Positions 44,761 through 53,800 of a DNA stretch of 64,000 nt are shown here, in pieces. The DNA comes from CAYMPH01 sp964392365 (GTDB lineage: Bacteria > Spirochaetota > UBA4802 > UBA5550). The DNA lies in the NCBI GenBank assembly GCA_964392365.1, contig CAYMPH010000001.1, positions 248,001 through 312,000 on the forward strand, given 5' to 3'. Each line of letters starts with the position of its first letter. The first letter of the stretch is position 1. Made by a program: the position numbers and the translations under genes. The notes under the pieces were generated by a model. That model was not told where the DNA came from and did not search any database. It worked only from the letters and a program-made list of their open reading frames with translations.

Positions 44761-45520
44761 TTTACTGATTTTATTTCCGCTTTATTCATGCGCTACGTCA
44801 TCTGTTAAAAATAAAAGTGATTGTCCTGAAACAACAATAGCAATTGAAAAAGGCGACTCTAAAAAAAATGCTGAAAACGCATCTAAAGTCCCATATAATG
44901 CAAGCAGGGAAGATAAAGTAAAGGCGTTTGAAACTGCTGACTGCGCTCACAAAAAAGATGCAGAGGATAAAGAAATAGCCCTTATACTTGCCAGGGCTTC
45001 ATTTATGCTTGCTGATATTGAAACCAAAAATTCCCTGATTGAAAAATTTGCTGTAATCGGCAGGGATGCTCTTGAGTCACTGAACATGGCAATGGACAGC
45101 CCCCGCGCAAGTTACTTCTACGCAACAAATCTCGGACTTATTGTAAGGATACAGGGACTTTTTGGAATAAAAAAGATTCCTATAATTATCAGTACTTTAA
45201 ATAATGCGCTGAAAGATCCTTCGATAGATCAGGGAGGTCCGCTGCGTTCCCTCGGAATGCTTTATCTGAAAACTCCTCAAAGTCTCGGAGGTGATATTGA
45301 CAAAGCAATTGATCTTCTTGAAAAGGCTGCCAAAACATTTCCTGATCATCCTCAGAATCATTATTTTTATGCTGAAGCTCTGATCGAGGACGGTGACGAG
45401 GATGGTGCAAAACGCGAACTCGAACAGGCGAGAAAACTGCTGTCTGTTCAGAAGTGGGGTTCCGATTATGTTAAAATCTGGCAGACTGATATTGATAAAA
45501 TAGAAAAAAAATTAAAATGA
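44729..45520 (+). CDS. TatT-like TPR lipoprotein (TRAP transporter T-component family)
   Basis: A 263-residue lipoprotein with a lipobox (LYSC, Cys21). The mature part is helical: an acidic linker, then paired helices with DALESLNMAMDSPRASYFYA, LGLIVRIQGLFGIKKIP, PLRSLGMLYLKTPQSLGGDI, KAIDLLEKAAKTFPDHPQNH and GAKRELEQARKLL, a TPR-like series. This matches the TatT family, described in Treponema as a trimeric TPR lipoprotein that works with a periplasmic TRAP binding protein. Here it pairs with a PhnD-like protein and an MMPL permease. Its ATG lies inside the binding-protein gene (32-bp overlap); the next gene overlaps by 4 bp. Confidence 0.78.
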   Translation: MQFRNLTAVISLLILFPLYSCATSSVKNKSDCPETTIAIEKGDSKKNAENASKVPYNASREDKVKAFETADCAHKKDAEDKEIALILARASFMLADIETKNSLIEKFAVIGRDALESLNMAMDSPRASYFYATNLGLIVRIQGLFGIKKIPIIISTLNNALKDPSIDQGGPLRSLGMLYLKTPQSLGGDIDKAIDLLEKAAKTFPDHPQNHYFYAEALIEDGDEDGAKRELEQARKLLSVQKWGSDYVKIWQTDIDKIEKKLK

Positions 45521-46329
45521 TCAATTCCGGATTTAAAGAAAAATACGGCCCATGGGCTCTCATAACGGGAAGCGCTATGGGTCTTGGCGCCGAGTTCGCA
45601 AGACAATGCGCACAAAGAGGATTGAACTGCATCCTTGTTGATAAAGCCGGCAAAGAGCTTGAAAAAACTGCAAAAAAAATCAGGACTGAATTTAAAGTTT
45701 CCGTGGAGACTCTTCTTCTTGATGTATCAAAAAAAGATTTTCTGAAAATTATAATTAAAAAAACTTCAAAACTTGACATAGGCCTTATTGTAAACAATGC
45801 AGGGTTAACTCCTGTGGGTTCGTTCATGTCATTTGATTCAGCATTTCTTGAAAACCAGCTTGATGTCAATGTCAGGGCACCTCTTTTATTATCACGTTAT
45901 TTTATTCCGGTTTTGCAGAAAAGAAAAAGAGGAGGGCTGATATTTGTCTCCTCAGGTTCTGCAAATGCAGGGGTTCCTTACTCTGCTAATTATGCAGGAA
46001 CAAAAGCCTGGAATCTTATATTTGCAGAAAGTCTCTGGTATGAGCTTAAAAAATCCGGAATAGATGTTATTGCTTTAATGCCCGGACCTACAGAATCTCC
46101 CGGATGGCACGCGAACCTGCCTGAACCTGATGCACCTCTTAAACCCATGAGCGTTGAAAAAACAATAAGGGAAACCCTTGATTCTATCGGTAAAAAGCCG
46201 AGCCTTTCAGCCGGGTTTATAAATAAAATAGGAACTGTTTTTATGAGACTTGCTCCAAGATCTTTTGGAATTAAAATTGTTGCTTTAACTATGGAAAAAA
46301 CTTTTAAAAAGAAGATAGGTATAAAATAA
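45517..46329 (+). CDS. SDR-family oxidoreductase (classical type)
   Basis: A 270-residue classical SDR: ALITGSAMGLG cofactor loop at about 14-24, LIVNNAG, FVSSGSANAG and the YAGTK active site, followed by PGPTES. There is no signal peptide. The ATGA overlap with the TatT-like gene places it firmly in the transporter operon, so it likely modifies or makes the transported compound. The C-terminal tail has a helical, lysine-rich end (TMEKTFKKKIGIK). Substrate unknown; related proteins act on fatty-acyl or steroid-like ketones. Confidence 0.88.
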   Translation: MINSGFKEKYGPWALITGSAMGLGAEFARQCAQRGLNCILVDKAGKELEKTAKKIRTEFKVSVETLLLDVSKKDFLKIIIKKTSKLDIGLIVNNAGLTPVGSFMSFDSAFLENQLDVNVRAPLLLSRYFIPVLQKRKRGGLIFVSSGSANAGVPYSANYAGTKAWNLIFAESLWYELKKSGIDVIALMPGPTESPGWHANLPEPDAPLKPMSVEKTIRETLDSIGKKPSLSAGFINKIGTVFMRLAPRSFGIKIVALTMEKTFKKKIGIK

Positions 46330-46351
46330 TTTCTTTTCAGGAGAACTGTAT

Positions 46352-47098
46352 ATGAAAAAAATATTTTTTATCTGCATAGCTGCAATTTTTTCACTGATGC
46401 TTTATACTTTAGATTCAAAATCACAGGAAACCTGCGATAAAATTGAAAGTTTTAAAAATATCAAACTCCGGCTGCTTTCTTCAAAATTTTCCGTATGCTA
46501 CTTTACTGTTGATCAGGAATATAATCTTCTTAAATTAAATAAAAACAGGAACCGTTCCTATTCTTTTTTTCCGGATGGAAGAATTATGGCATTCATTGGA
46601 ACTGATGATTATGAATATATGTCTAAATCAACAGGATCACGGTCGTTTCATCTTCTGCCTTTTAAAAATAAAACAGTACCTTCATACGAACCTCCAACAG
46701 ACGATGAAATTAATGTGCTCCTTCCGTCCGGCCATAAAGCAGTTTTTTCCGCTGAGAAAGGCGATATTGTTTCAATAGAAGGTTTTAAGGTGGCGCTTCA
46801 GCCGATTGAACATTTTGATAAAATGGTGAAAAACGGAGGAGGAGTTGATATTAAATCTGAGAAAGGAAATATCGTAATAGATTACGGCTGGAGAACCGGG
46901 GGTATGAGCATCTCCCTGCTTTATATGACTTCTGTGATTAAAGACAGTTTTGGCAATGCATGTCAGGTTAAAAACAGCGAGCTTTATATGGTTGATCCTA
47001 GAGACAGTGATGAAGTTGTTTTTAAAATTAAAAATAATCCGGAACTGAACAGCTTTTTGAAAAAAAGATGTCCTTCTATCAAGATGGAGATAAAATAG
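46352..47098 (+). CDS. Exported hypothetical protein
   Basis: A 248-residue protein with an N-terminal signal sequence (MKKIFFICIAAIFSLMLY) that begins 9 bp after an aggag site. The mature sequence is beta-rich with alternating turns (FFPDGRIMAFIGTDDYEY, LLPSGHKAVFSAEKGDIVS, NIVIDYGWRTGGMSISLL) and two or three Cys residues (including CQVKNSELYMV and KKRCPS), which could form a disulfide in the periplasm. No family was recognised. Its 22-bp distance from the SDR stop makes it the probable last gene of the MMPL operon. Confidence 0.7.
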   Translation: MKKIFFICIAAIFSLMLYTLDSKSQETCDKIESFKNIKLRLLSSKFSVCYFTVDQEYNLLKLNKNRNRSYSFFPDGRIMAFIGTDDYEYMSKSTGSRSFHLLPFKNKTVPSYEPPTDDEINVLLPSGHKAVFSAEKGDIVSIEGFKVALQPIEHFDKMVKNGGGVDIKSEKGNIVIDYGWRTGGMSISLLYMTSVIKDSFGNACQVKNSELYMVDPRDSDEVVFKIKNNPELNSFLKKRCPSIKMEIK

Positions 47099-47147
47099 AA
47101 ATTTTTATGTCATTATTATTTTAAAGTCAGTTGAACCTTTATAAATT

Positions 47148-47270
47148 TGTCATCCTCGCGAATGCGGGGATCCATATATAGTTTTAATATAAAATAACAG
47201 GAGGGTATTCTTTTTTAAAAAAAACTGGATTCACCCGAGGGTGCAGGCCATCGCCTGCGCGGGAATGACA
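47148..47270. mobile_element. MITE-like element B3
   Basis: A 123-bp non-coding element. The left end is tgtcatcctcgcgaatgcgg then ggatcc; the right end is cgcgggaatgaca. The right half shares 29 nt with B1 (47226-47254 versus 6401-6429). No reading frame. Confidence 0.7.
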
Positions 47271-47390
47271 GGGAAAAGAATCTATAATCCCATGATTGCC
47301 AAATTTACTGCATCAGATTCCATTCTGAACACTTCTTTTTTTATTTACAAATAATCCCCAGTTTTAATCAATGCATAAACTCCTTCTTTA

Positions 47391-47428
47391 GTTCTCTCCC
47401 TTAGTTAAGGGGGAGTTAGTGGGGGTTG
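47391..47428. repeat. Short repeat C3
   Basis: tctcccttagttaagggggag then ttagtgggggttg: a short G-rich hairpin 34 bp before the prfC start, related to C1, C2 and C4. Confidence 0.6.
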
Positions 47429-47461
47429 ATAATAATTTTAAGATGAATGAAATAAGGGCAT

Positions 47462-49042
47462 ATGAATAAAGAAATATCGCGCAGACGGACTCTTGCAATA
47501 ATATCCCATCCTGACGCAGGAAAAACAACTTTAACTGAAAAACTTTTACTGTACGGAGGCGCACTTGAGCTTGCCGGATCTGTAACTGCGAAGAAGAAAC
47601 AGAGAGAAACTTCATCTGACTGGATGGAGCTTGAGAAAAAAAGAGGAATTTCTATTTCCTCAACAGTTCTGCAGTTTGATTATCAGGGTTTCAGACTGAA
47701 TCTGCTCGATACCCCGGGACACAAGGATTTCTCAGAAGATACATACCGCGTTTTAACTGCAGTTGACGGTGTTATCATGGTCATTGATGCAGGAAAAGGA
47801 ATAGAAAGCCAGACAATTAAACTGTTTGAAATATGCCGAAGGCGCGGAATTCCTATTTTTACATTCATGAACAAACTGGACCGCCCTGCATTATCGCCGA
47901 TTGAATTAATTGACCAGCTTGAAAAGGTTTTGAAAATTCACGCATACCCTGTGAACTGGCCGCTTGAAAATGGTACCAATTTCAAAGGAGTATACGACAG
48001 ACTCCATAAGCAGATGCACCTTTTCGAAAGAGTTCCCGGAGGAGCGTACAGAGCGCCTGAGACAGTCCATGAAATTTCTGATCCATTAGTAAAAAATATT
48101 TTAAGTGAAGCTGTATATAAAGAAATTGTTGAAGAGCTTGAAATGCTTGACGGAGCTCAGGGCGGATTTGACAGAGATGAGGTTCTGCAAGGCCGGACAA
48201 CTCCTGTATTTTTTGGAAGCGCCGCTAACAATTTCGGAGTGGAACTTCTGCTGAACGGCTATATAGAATATTCTTCCAGTCCGGTTGCAAGACATGCCAG
48301 AAGCGGACTTGTTAATCTTGACAGTTCGGATTTTTCAGGTTTTGTGTTCAAGGTTCAGACAAATATGAACCCGATGCACAGGGATAGAATGGTTTTTGTT
48401 CGCGTGTGCTCCGGAAAGTTTGAGCGCGGCATTAAGGTTTATCATACAAGATCCGGTAAGGAAATACGTTTATCCAGCTCGCATAATGTTTTCGGACGCG
48501 ACAGGGAAGTGGTGGACGTGGCTTATCCAGGCGACATTCTCGGGTTTGTCACAAATACTTCATTTAGAATAGGCGATACTATCAGCTCTAATCAGGAAAT
48601 AGTTTATGATGAAATTCCGCGGTTTGCGCCTGAATGTTTTGCATACCTGCATAATATCACTGCTTCAAGTTATAAATCATTCCGCAAGGGACTTGATCAT
48701 TTACTCGCTGAGGATATTGTCCAGATCTTCCGTGTTGACGGGCACTCGCAGAATCTTCCGCTTTTAGGAGCTGTAGGTCCATTGCAGTTCGAAGTTTTTC
48801 AGTACCGCCTGAAAGATGAATACGGAGCTGAGTCCAGGCTTGAGATGATGTCGTGGGAAGCTCTCAGATGGCTGGAATCTCCTGTTGATGAAACAGAACT
48901 GAAAAAATCCCTTCCGTACGGTGCTACTATCGGATTTGATGAATTGAACCGGAGGGTTCTGCTTTTTCAGAATACCTGGTCTATGCAGAACTTTGCAGAA
49001 AAAAATAAGTCGATTGTGCTTCTGGATTCGCAGAAAGAGTAG
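47462..49042 (+). CDS. prfC: Peptide chain release factor 3
   Basis: A 526-residue GTPase that recycles RF1/RF2 from the ribosome. G1 is SHPDAGKT at residues 15-22, switch II carries DTPGH at 83-87, and NKLD is at 137-140. The typical RF3 signatures RETSSDWMELEKKRGISIS and HSQNLPLLGAVGPLQFEVF are present, which separate it from EF-G. Length is normal (about 525-530 aa). It stands alone between short repeats C3 and C4. Confidence 0.97.
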   Translation: MNKEISRRRTLAIISHPDAGKTTLTEKLLLYGGALELAGSVTAKKKQRETSSDWMELEKKRGISISSTVLQFDYQGFRLNLLDTPGHKDFSEDTYRVLTAVDGVIMVIDAGKGIESQTIKLFEICRRRGIPIFTFMNKLDRPALSPIELIDQLEKVLKIHAYPVNWPLENGTNFKGVYDRLHKQMHLFERVPGGAYRAPETVHEISDPLVKNILSEAVYKEIVEELEMLDGAQGGFDRDEVLQGRTTPVFFGSAANNFGVELLLNGYIEYSSSPVARHARSGLVNLDSSDFSGFVFKVQTNMNPMHRDRMVFVRVCSGKFERGIKVYHTRSGKEIRLSSSHNVFGRDREVVDVAYPGDILGFVTNTSFRIGDTISSNQEIVYDEIPRFAPECFAYLHNITASSYKSFRKGLDHLLAEDIVQIFRVDGHSQNLPLLGAVGPLQFEVFQYRLKDEYGAESRLEMMSWEALRWLESPVDETELKKSLPYGATIGFDELNRRVLLFQNTWSMQNFAEKNKSIVLLDSQKE

Positions 49043-49043
49043 A

Positions 49044-49139
49044 CTCCCCTTTATCCCCCCCCTTAGTAAGGGGGGGATAGTTAAATAAAAATTTCTACCC
49101 CTTGACAAGGGGGAGATGCCCGAAGGGCAGAGGGGGTTG
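49044..49139. repeat. Compound repeat C4 between prfC and htpX
   Basis: Two adjacent hairpins: tccccccccttagtaagggg then gggata, and taccccttgacaagggggaga followed by a small gcccgaagggc stem. It fills the convergent gap between prfC and htpX and could block read-through in both directions. Confidence 0.65.
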
Positions 49140-49141
49140 GG

Positions 49142-50020
49142 TTATATATTCATTTTCCTCAAAGCTTCAATTCTATCTTCAATAGCAGGATGCGTTGAAA
49201 ACATTGAAATTGCTTTTTTCTTTCCGGATATTTTCATGGTTGCAAGCGACGGTGCTCTGTCATCCATAGGAAGTTCAATAGTTATTTTGATTTTTTCAAG
49301 TGCAGCGATCATTCTCTCCCTGCCTGAAAGCTTTGCAGCTCCGGCATCGGCCTTGTATTCCCTGATCCTTGAAAAATAAGCCACAACAACTGATCCGAGA
49401 ATTGAGAAAACTATATCAAGAGCAATGGTGGTAACTATTCTTACAATATATTCAAGCTTGTCGCTTACGAGTGTACTTACGCCAAAAGCGATTATTCTGG
49501 AAAGGAACATTGAAAATGCGTTTACAACTCCGGCAATTAGAGTCATGGTAACCATGTCGCCGTTTGATACGTGTGTTATCTCGTGAGCGAGAACTCCTTC
49601 GAGCTCGTCGTTATTCATTTTGTCGAGCAGGCCTGTTGAAACTGCAACGAGCGCGCGGTTTTTAGTAGGGCCGGTTGCAAAAGCGTTTACTTCAGGAGAA
49701 TCATAAATTCCCACTTTAGGCATTTTGAGCCCGGCTGCTGTTGATAATTTTTTAACCAGCAGCTGAATATCCAGAGCGCGTCCGGAAGGATTTCCTTCGA
49801 TCAGCTGTACCTTCATCATCCATTTTGCAAGAATGCCGGATAATGCAAGAGAAATCAATGATCCGCCCATACCCCATGCAAGGCAGAAAAATAAAAGCGA
49901 TGTAAGATTCAATCCGCGTCCTTCCATATAATGACCAACGCCTAACACGGAAGTGATGATGGATATAGTTGTTATTATTAAAATATTTGTTATTATAAAC
50001 AGGAATACTCTTTTAACCAT
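49142..50020 (-). CDS. htpX: Membrane protease HtpX
   Basis: 292 residues from the ATG at 50020, eight bases after a gaggat site; a further upstream ATG at 50035 overlaps that site. HtpX is an inner-membrane zinc protease for damaged membrane proteins. Two N-terminal membrane helices, then the cytoplasmic catalytic domain with HEITH at residues 146-150 and ENG-type glutamate in RIREYKADAGAAKLSG, two more helices between, and HPAIEDRI near the C-terminus. It resembles the shorter HtpX homologues. No CpxR- or CtsR-type operator was recognised. Confidence 0.95.
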   Translation of the reverse strand: MVKRVFLFIITNILIITTISIITSVLGVGHYMEGRGLNLTSLLFFCLAWGMGGSLISLALSGILAKWMMKVQLIEGNPSGRALDIQLLVKKLSTAAGLKMPKVGIYDSPEVNAFATGPTKNRALVAVSTGLLDKMNNDELEGVLAHEITHVSNGDMVTMTLIAGVVNAFSMFLSRIIAFGVSTLVSDKLEYIVRIVTTIALDIVFSILGSVVVAYFSRIREYKADAGAAKLSGRERMIAALEKIKITIELPMDDRAPSLATMKISGKKKAISMFSTHPAIEDRIEALRKMNI

Positions 50021-50176
50021 TTTTAAATCCTCCATATTTTTTTTAAAATTCAGTAACTAATTAAATGATTAACCGGTTTTTGTCAACGAATTACTGCTCT
50101 CAGTTTTTTCTGATTTTCCGTTTAATTATTCTTTCTGTATATTTTTTTATTGATTTTATTTAAAACAGATTTATTT

Positions 50177-50273
50177 AAGATATTCGCGTTCATTGGCGAG
50201 TATTGGCGGATGAAAAAAGAATCAGTAACCGCGAATGAACGCCAATGAACGCGAATAAAAAGAAGAAGATATT
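50177..50273. repeat. Hairpin repeat A4, bounded by aagatatt direct repeats
   Basis: A perfect 17-bp inverted repeat, attcgcgttcattggcg at 50182-50198 and cgccaatgaacgcgaat at 50240-50256. The block begins and ends with the same 8-mer aagatatt (50177-50184 and 50266-50273). It lies just upstream of the GxxExxY gene. Confidence 0.8.
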
Positions 50274-50305
50274 TGGATTTTAGATATAGGAAATTAAAAT
50301 AATAA

Positions 50306-50704
50306 ATGAGTTTTAGTGAAGGTGAATTAATTTTTAAAGATGAGGTTTTTCTTATCATTGGTGCTGCGATGGATGTATCTAATGAATTGGGAGCCGGTTT
50401 TCTGGAAGCAGTTTATCAAGAAGCCTTAGAAATTGAGTTTGATGAAAAGCGGATTCCATATGTTTCACAAAAGCAGATTGAAATTTTATATAAAAGCAAG
50501 ATATTAAAAAAAGAATATATTGCGGATTTTTTATGTTTTGAAAATATTATTGTTGAGATCAAGTCTATTAAGGGTATCACAAATATAGAAGATGCGCAGA
50601 TTCTTAACTATTTGAAAGCAACTAATATGCCACTTGGATTGGTTATAAATTTTGGCAAATCTCAACTTGAATGGAAACGTTATGCAAATACAAAAAAAAG
50701 ATAA
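50306..50704 (+). CDS. GxxExxY family protein (PD-(D/E)xK nuclease-like)
   Basis: A 132-residue soluble protein of the GxxExxY family (TIGR04256, PDDEXK_3). The namesake motif is GFLEAVY at residues 31-37. The nuclease-like core is D74 (YIADFL) plus E84-x-K86 (VEIKS), with Gln98 and Tyr102 (AQILNYLK) following as in PD-(D/E)xK folds. Function in any organism is unclear. Here the gene is framed by hairpin repeats A4 and A5, and its stop codon (TAA at 50702-50704) overlaps the first bases of the second aagatatt. There is no clear Shine-Dalgarno site. It reads as cargo of a hairpin-bounded unit. Confidence 0.88.
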   Translation: MSFSEGELIFKDEVFLIIGAAMDVSNELGAGFLEAVYQEALEIEFDEKRIPYVSQKQIEILYKSKILKKEYIADFLCFENIIVEIKSIKGITNIEDAQILNYLKATNMPLGLVINFGKSQLEWKRYANTKKR

Positions 50705-50797
50705 GATATTCGCGTTTATTCGCGTGAATTGGCGGTTGAAAAAGATTTCTAAACCGCGAATGAACGTCAATGAACGCTAATAAAATAAGAAGATATT
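50703..50797. repeat. Hairpin repeat A5, bounded by aagatatt direct repeats
   Basis: A second, less perfect copy of A4: attcgcgtttattcgcgtga then attggcggtt pairs with aaccgcgaatgaacgtcaat then gaacgctaat. aagatatt occurs at 50703-50710 and again at 50790-50797. It lies just downstream of the GxxExxY gene. Confidence 0.8.
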
Positions 50798-50824
50798 TAA
50801 TATAAAATTTTTAAGGAATTGATT

Positions 50825-53800
50825 TTGAATGCTGTGAATAAAAAAACTATCCTGCTGGTTGAAGATGAAGCAGTTGCATCAATTGCTGAAACGAAAACCC
50901 TGCAGAAATTCGGCTATACGGTTATTGCTTCCGCTACCGGTGAGGAAGCTGTTGAAATTGCTTTAAAGAATAAAAAAAATATAGATCTCATACTTATGGA
51001 TATCAATCTTGGAAATGGGATCGATGGTACAGATGCTGCTGAAATAATCTTAAAAAGCTGTGATATTCCTGTTGTTTTTTTATCAAGCCACACTGAGCCT
51101 GAAATTGTTGAAAAAACAGAAAAGATAACCTCTTACGGATATGTAGTAAAAAATTCTAGCAATACTGTTCTGGATGCATCAATCAAGATGGCGTTTAAAC
51201 TTTTTGATGCGCATAAAAAAGCTGAAATTGAGCTGGCCGAAAGAAAAGTGACGGGACATGCTTTGCGTGAAAATGAGGTGCAGTATCGGCATATTATTGA
51301 GCGTGTCAACGATACAGTCTGGCTTATGGACATGGGTTTTAAAACAATCTGGGTTTCTCCATCTGTAATCAGATCGCGGGGATTCACTCTTGAAGAGCTG
51401 CAGCAGATACCTTTAGAGGATCATATGACAAAGGACTCTCTGAATAAAGCGATGGCGCTGTATGCTAAACATCTTACTCCTGAACGCCTGGCAGATAAAA
51501 ATGATACAATTAAAATTAAAGATGAATTCGAATACTACCGGAAGGATGGCTCAACTTTATTTGGGGAAACCGAGGTTATATTACAGCGGAATGAGGACGG
51601 CATTCCTTACGGATTCCTGTGTATCGGCACAGACATCACCAGCCGCAAAAAGGTTGAGGAGAATCTTCAGAATTCGGAAGAACAGTACCGCATAATTCTC
51701 GAAGGAAGTTCACAGGGAATTTTATCTGTAGATATTGAATCTCGCAAAGTGCTCTATTCAAATCCGGCTATATGTAAAATGTTTGGATATTCAAATGAAG
51801 AATTTATTAAGTTGAGTTTGGAAAATCTTCATCCAAAGGATTCCCTGGATAGGGTTTTTTCTGATTTTAATAAAAGGGTTATCTCTGATACTCATGTCAG
51901 TTCCGCTCTTCCATGTCTCAGGAAAAACGGCACAGTTTTCTATGCTGATCTCACTGCAAGTAAAAGCAAAATTAATGGCAAGGACAGTCTTGTGGGATTC
52001 TTCATTGATATTACAGAAAGGATGCAGATAGAAGAGAATCTCCGGCAAAATGAATTAAAATACCAGCAGCTGTTTAACTATGCACCTACAGGTATATACG
52101 AGGTTGATTACGTTACAGGCCGCTTTAAAAAAGTAAATTCAGTCATGGTCGGATATACAGGCTATACTGAAACCGAGCTTCTTTCCATGAATCCGCTCGA
52201 TATCATGACTGATGACAGCAAAAAGTCTTATCTTGCCCGTCTTGATAAAATATTAGCAGGTGAAAATGTTATAAAAAATCCTGAATACTGTATAAAGGAA
52301 AAAAACGGCAGGCTCAGATGGGTGGAACTGTATACCGAATTTTTAAGGCATGAAAGGCGGATTGTCGGTGCTGCAGTAGTGGCGCACGACATAACGGATC
52401 GCAAGAATACAGAGAAAATTTTACTCAATTATAATAAAACCATGCTTTCAATAAATGAATTTTCATTGGCTCTTTCATGTCTGTCATATAATGAAGTATA
52501 TCCGTATATAGTGAAAAAGATAAAAAGTATTTTTAACGTTAAAGCGGCATTTATCAATATATATGATGAAAAGGCTTCGGATCTTATTTTTACTTTATCT
52601 ACTCTGTCTGATGAAGAACACTCAAAAATTACAAAACTCTTCGGAACAAAGCTGATCGGGCATAAGACTCATGTGGATGAAGAACATTATAAATTATTAA
52701 CAACTGAACATGCAGGAATGCTGTCATCTCTGCACGATATTTCTTTTGGTACAATTCCTGAATTTATCTGCAGAGGGCTTGAAAAATTATTCGGAATTGA
52801 ATGGTTCATGCCGGTAGTTCTTATAAATAAAGGCAGGCTGACAGGCACAATTGTTATAGCAGGAAATCACTTGCAGGAAGCACCAGGCAGAGAAGAAATT
52901 CTTTTGTTTGCAAGAATTACAGCAAATGTTCTTGATCAAAAAAAGGCGGAGTTGCAAAGAGAGGAAGCTGTCAGTGCACTGCGTTATAGTGAAAACCTTT
53001 ACCGTACAACTTTTAATGCTGTAAATGATATTATTCATGTTGTTGATACTGACTTGCGTATGGTTCTATATAATGAATCATTAGCTGTAAATTCTGCTAT
53101 TAAAAATACGGATGATCTTAAGGGGAAGTTCCTGTTAGATATATTTCCTTTCTTACCCAAAGCGGTTTTGGAAGAATATAAAACTGTTTTAAAAACAGGA
53201 AAACCATTATTTAGCGAGGATTCTATACAATTAGAAGGAATTCTCAGATATTCCGAAACGCAGAAATTTCCAATTAAAGATAAAGACGGGAATATTTATC
53301 AGATACTTACAGTTGTGCGCGACATTTCTGAACGCAAACTCACTGAGGAAAAACTGCAGAAAAATGAAAAGCAGCTGAAAATGATTACAGATAATATTCC
53401 TGCATTCGTTAATTATGTTAATGCACAGGACTTGCATTATATATTTGTTAACAAGGTCTATGCTGATTCTTTCAATATGACTACTGAACAGATAATCGGC
53501 AGACAGGTAAAGGATATTTTAAGCGAAGAAGCATACATGCGTGCATTGCCATATATTGAACGTGCCCAATCCGGTGAAAGGATTTCATATGAAAATATTG
53601 TGCCGGTTCAGGGTGAGCCCCGTTTATTTAATGTAAATTACATTCCTGAATTTGATGAAAAGGGTAAAGTCAGGAATCTTATTGTACTGGCGTTTGATAT
53701 AACTTATAGAAATAATATAGAGTCTGCATTGCTGGAAAGCGAGAAAAAATTCCGCAGTTACATTGAAAATGCGCCTGAAGGAATTTTCGTAATTAATTCT

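Noticed and set aside
49116..49379. A plus-strand frame of 87 residues
   Set aside because: It starts in repeat C4 and continues antisense to htpX.
50122..50358. A minus-strand frame of 78 residues near the GxxExxY gene
   Set aside because: It is read through hairpin A4 and overlaps the start of the GxxExxY gene.
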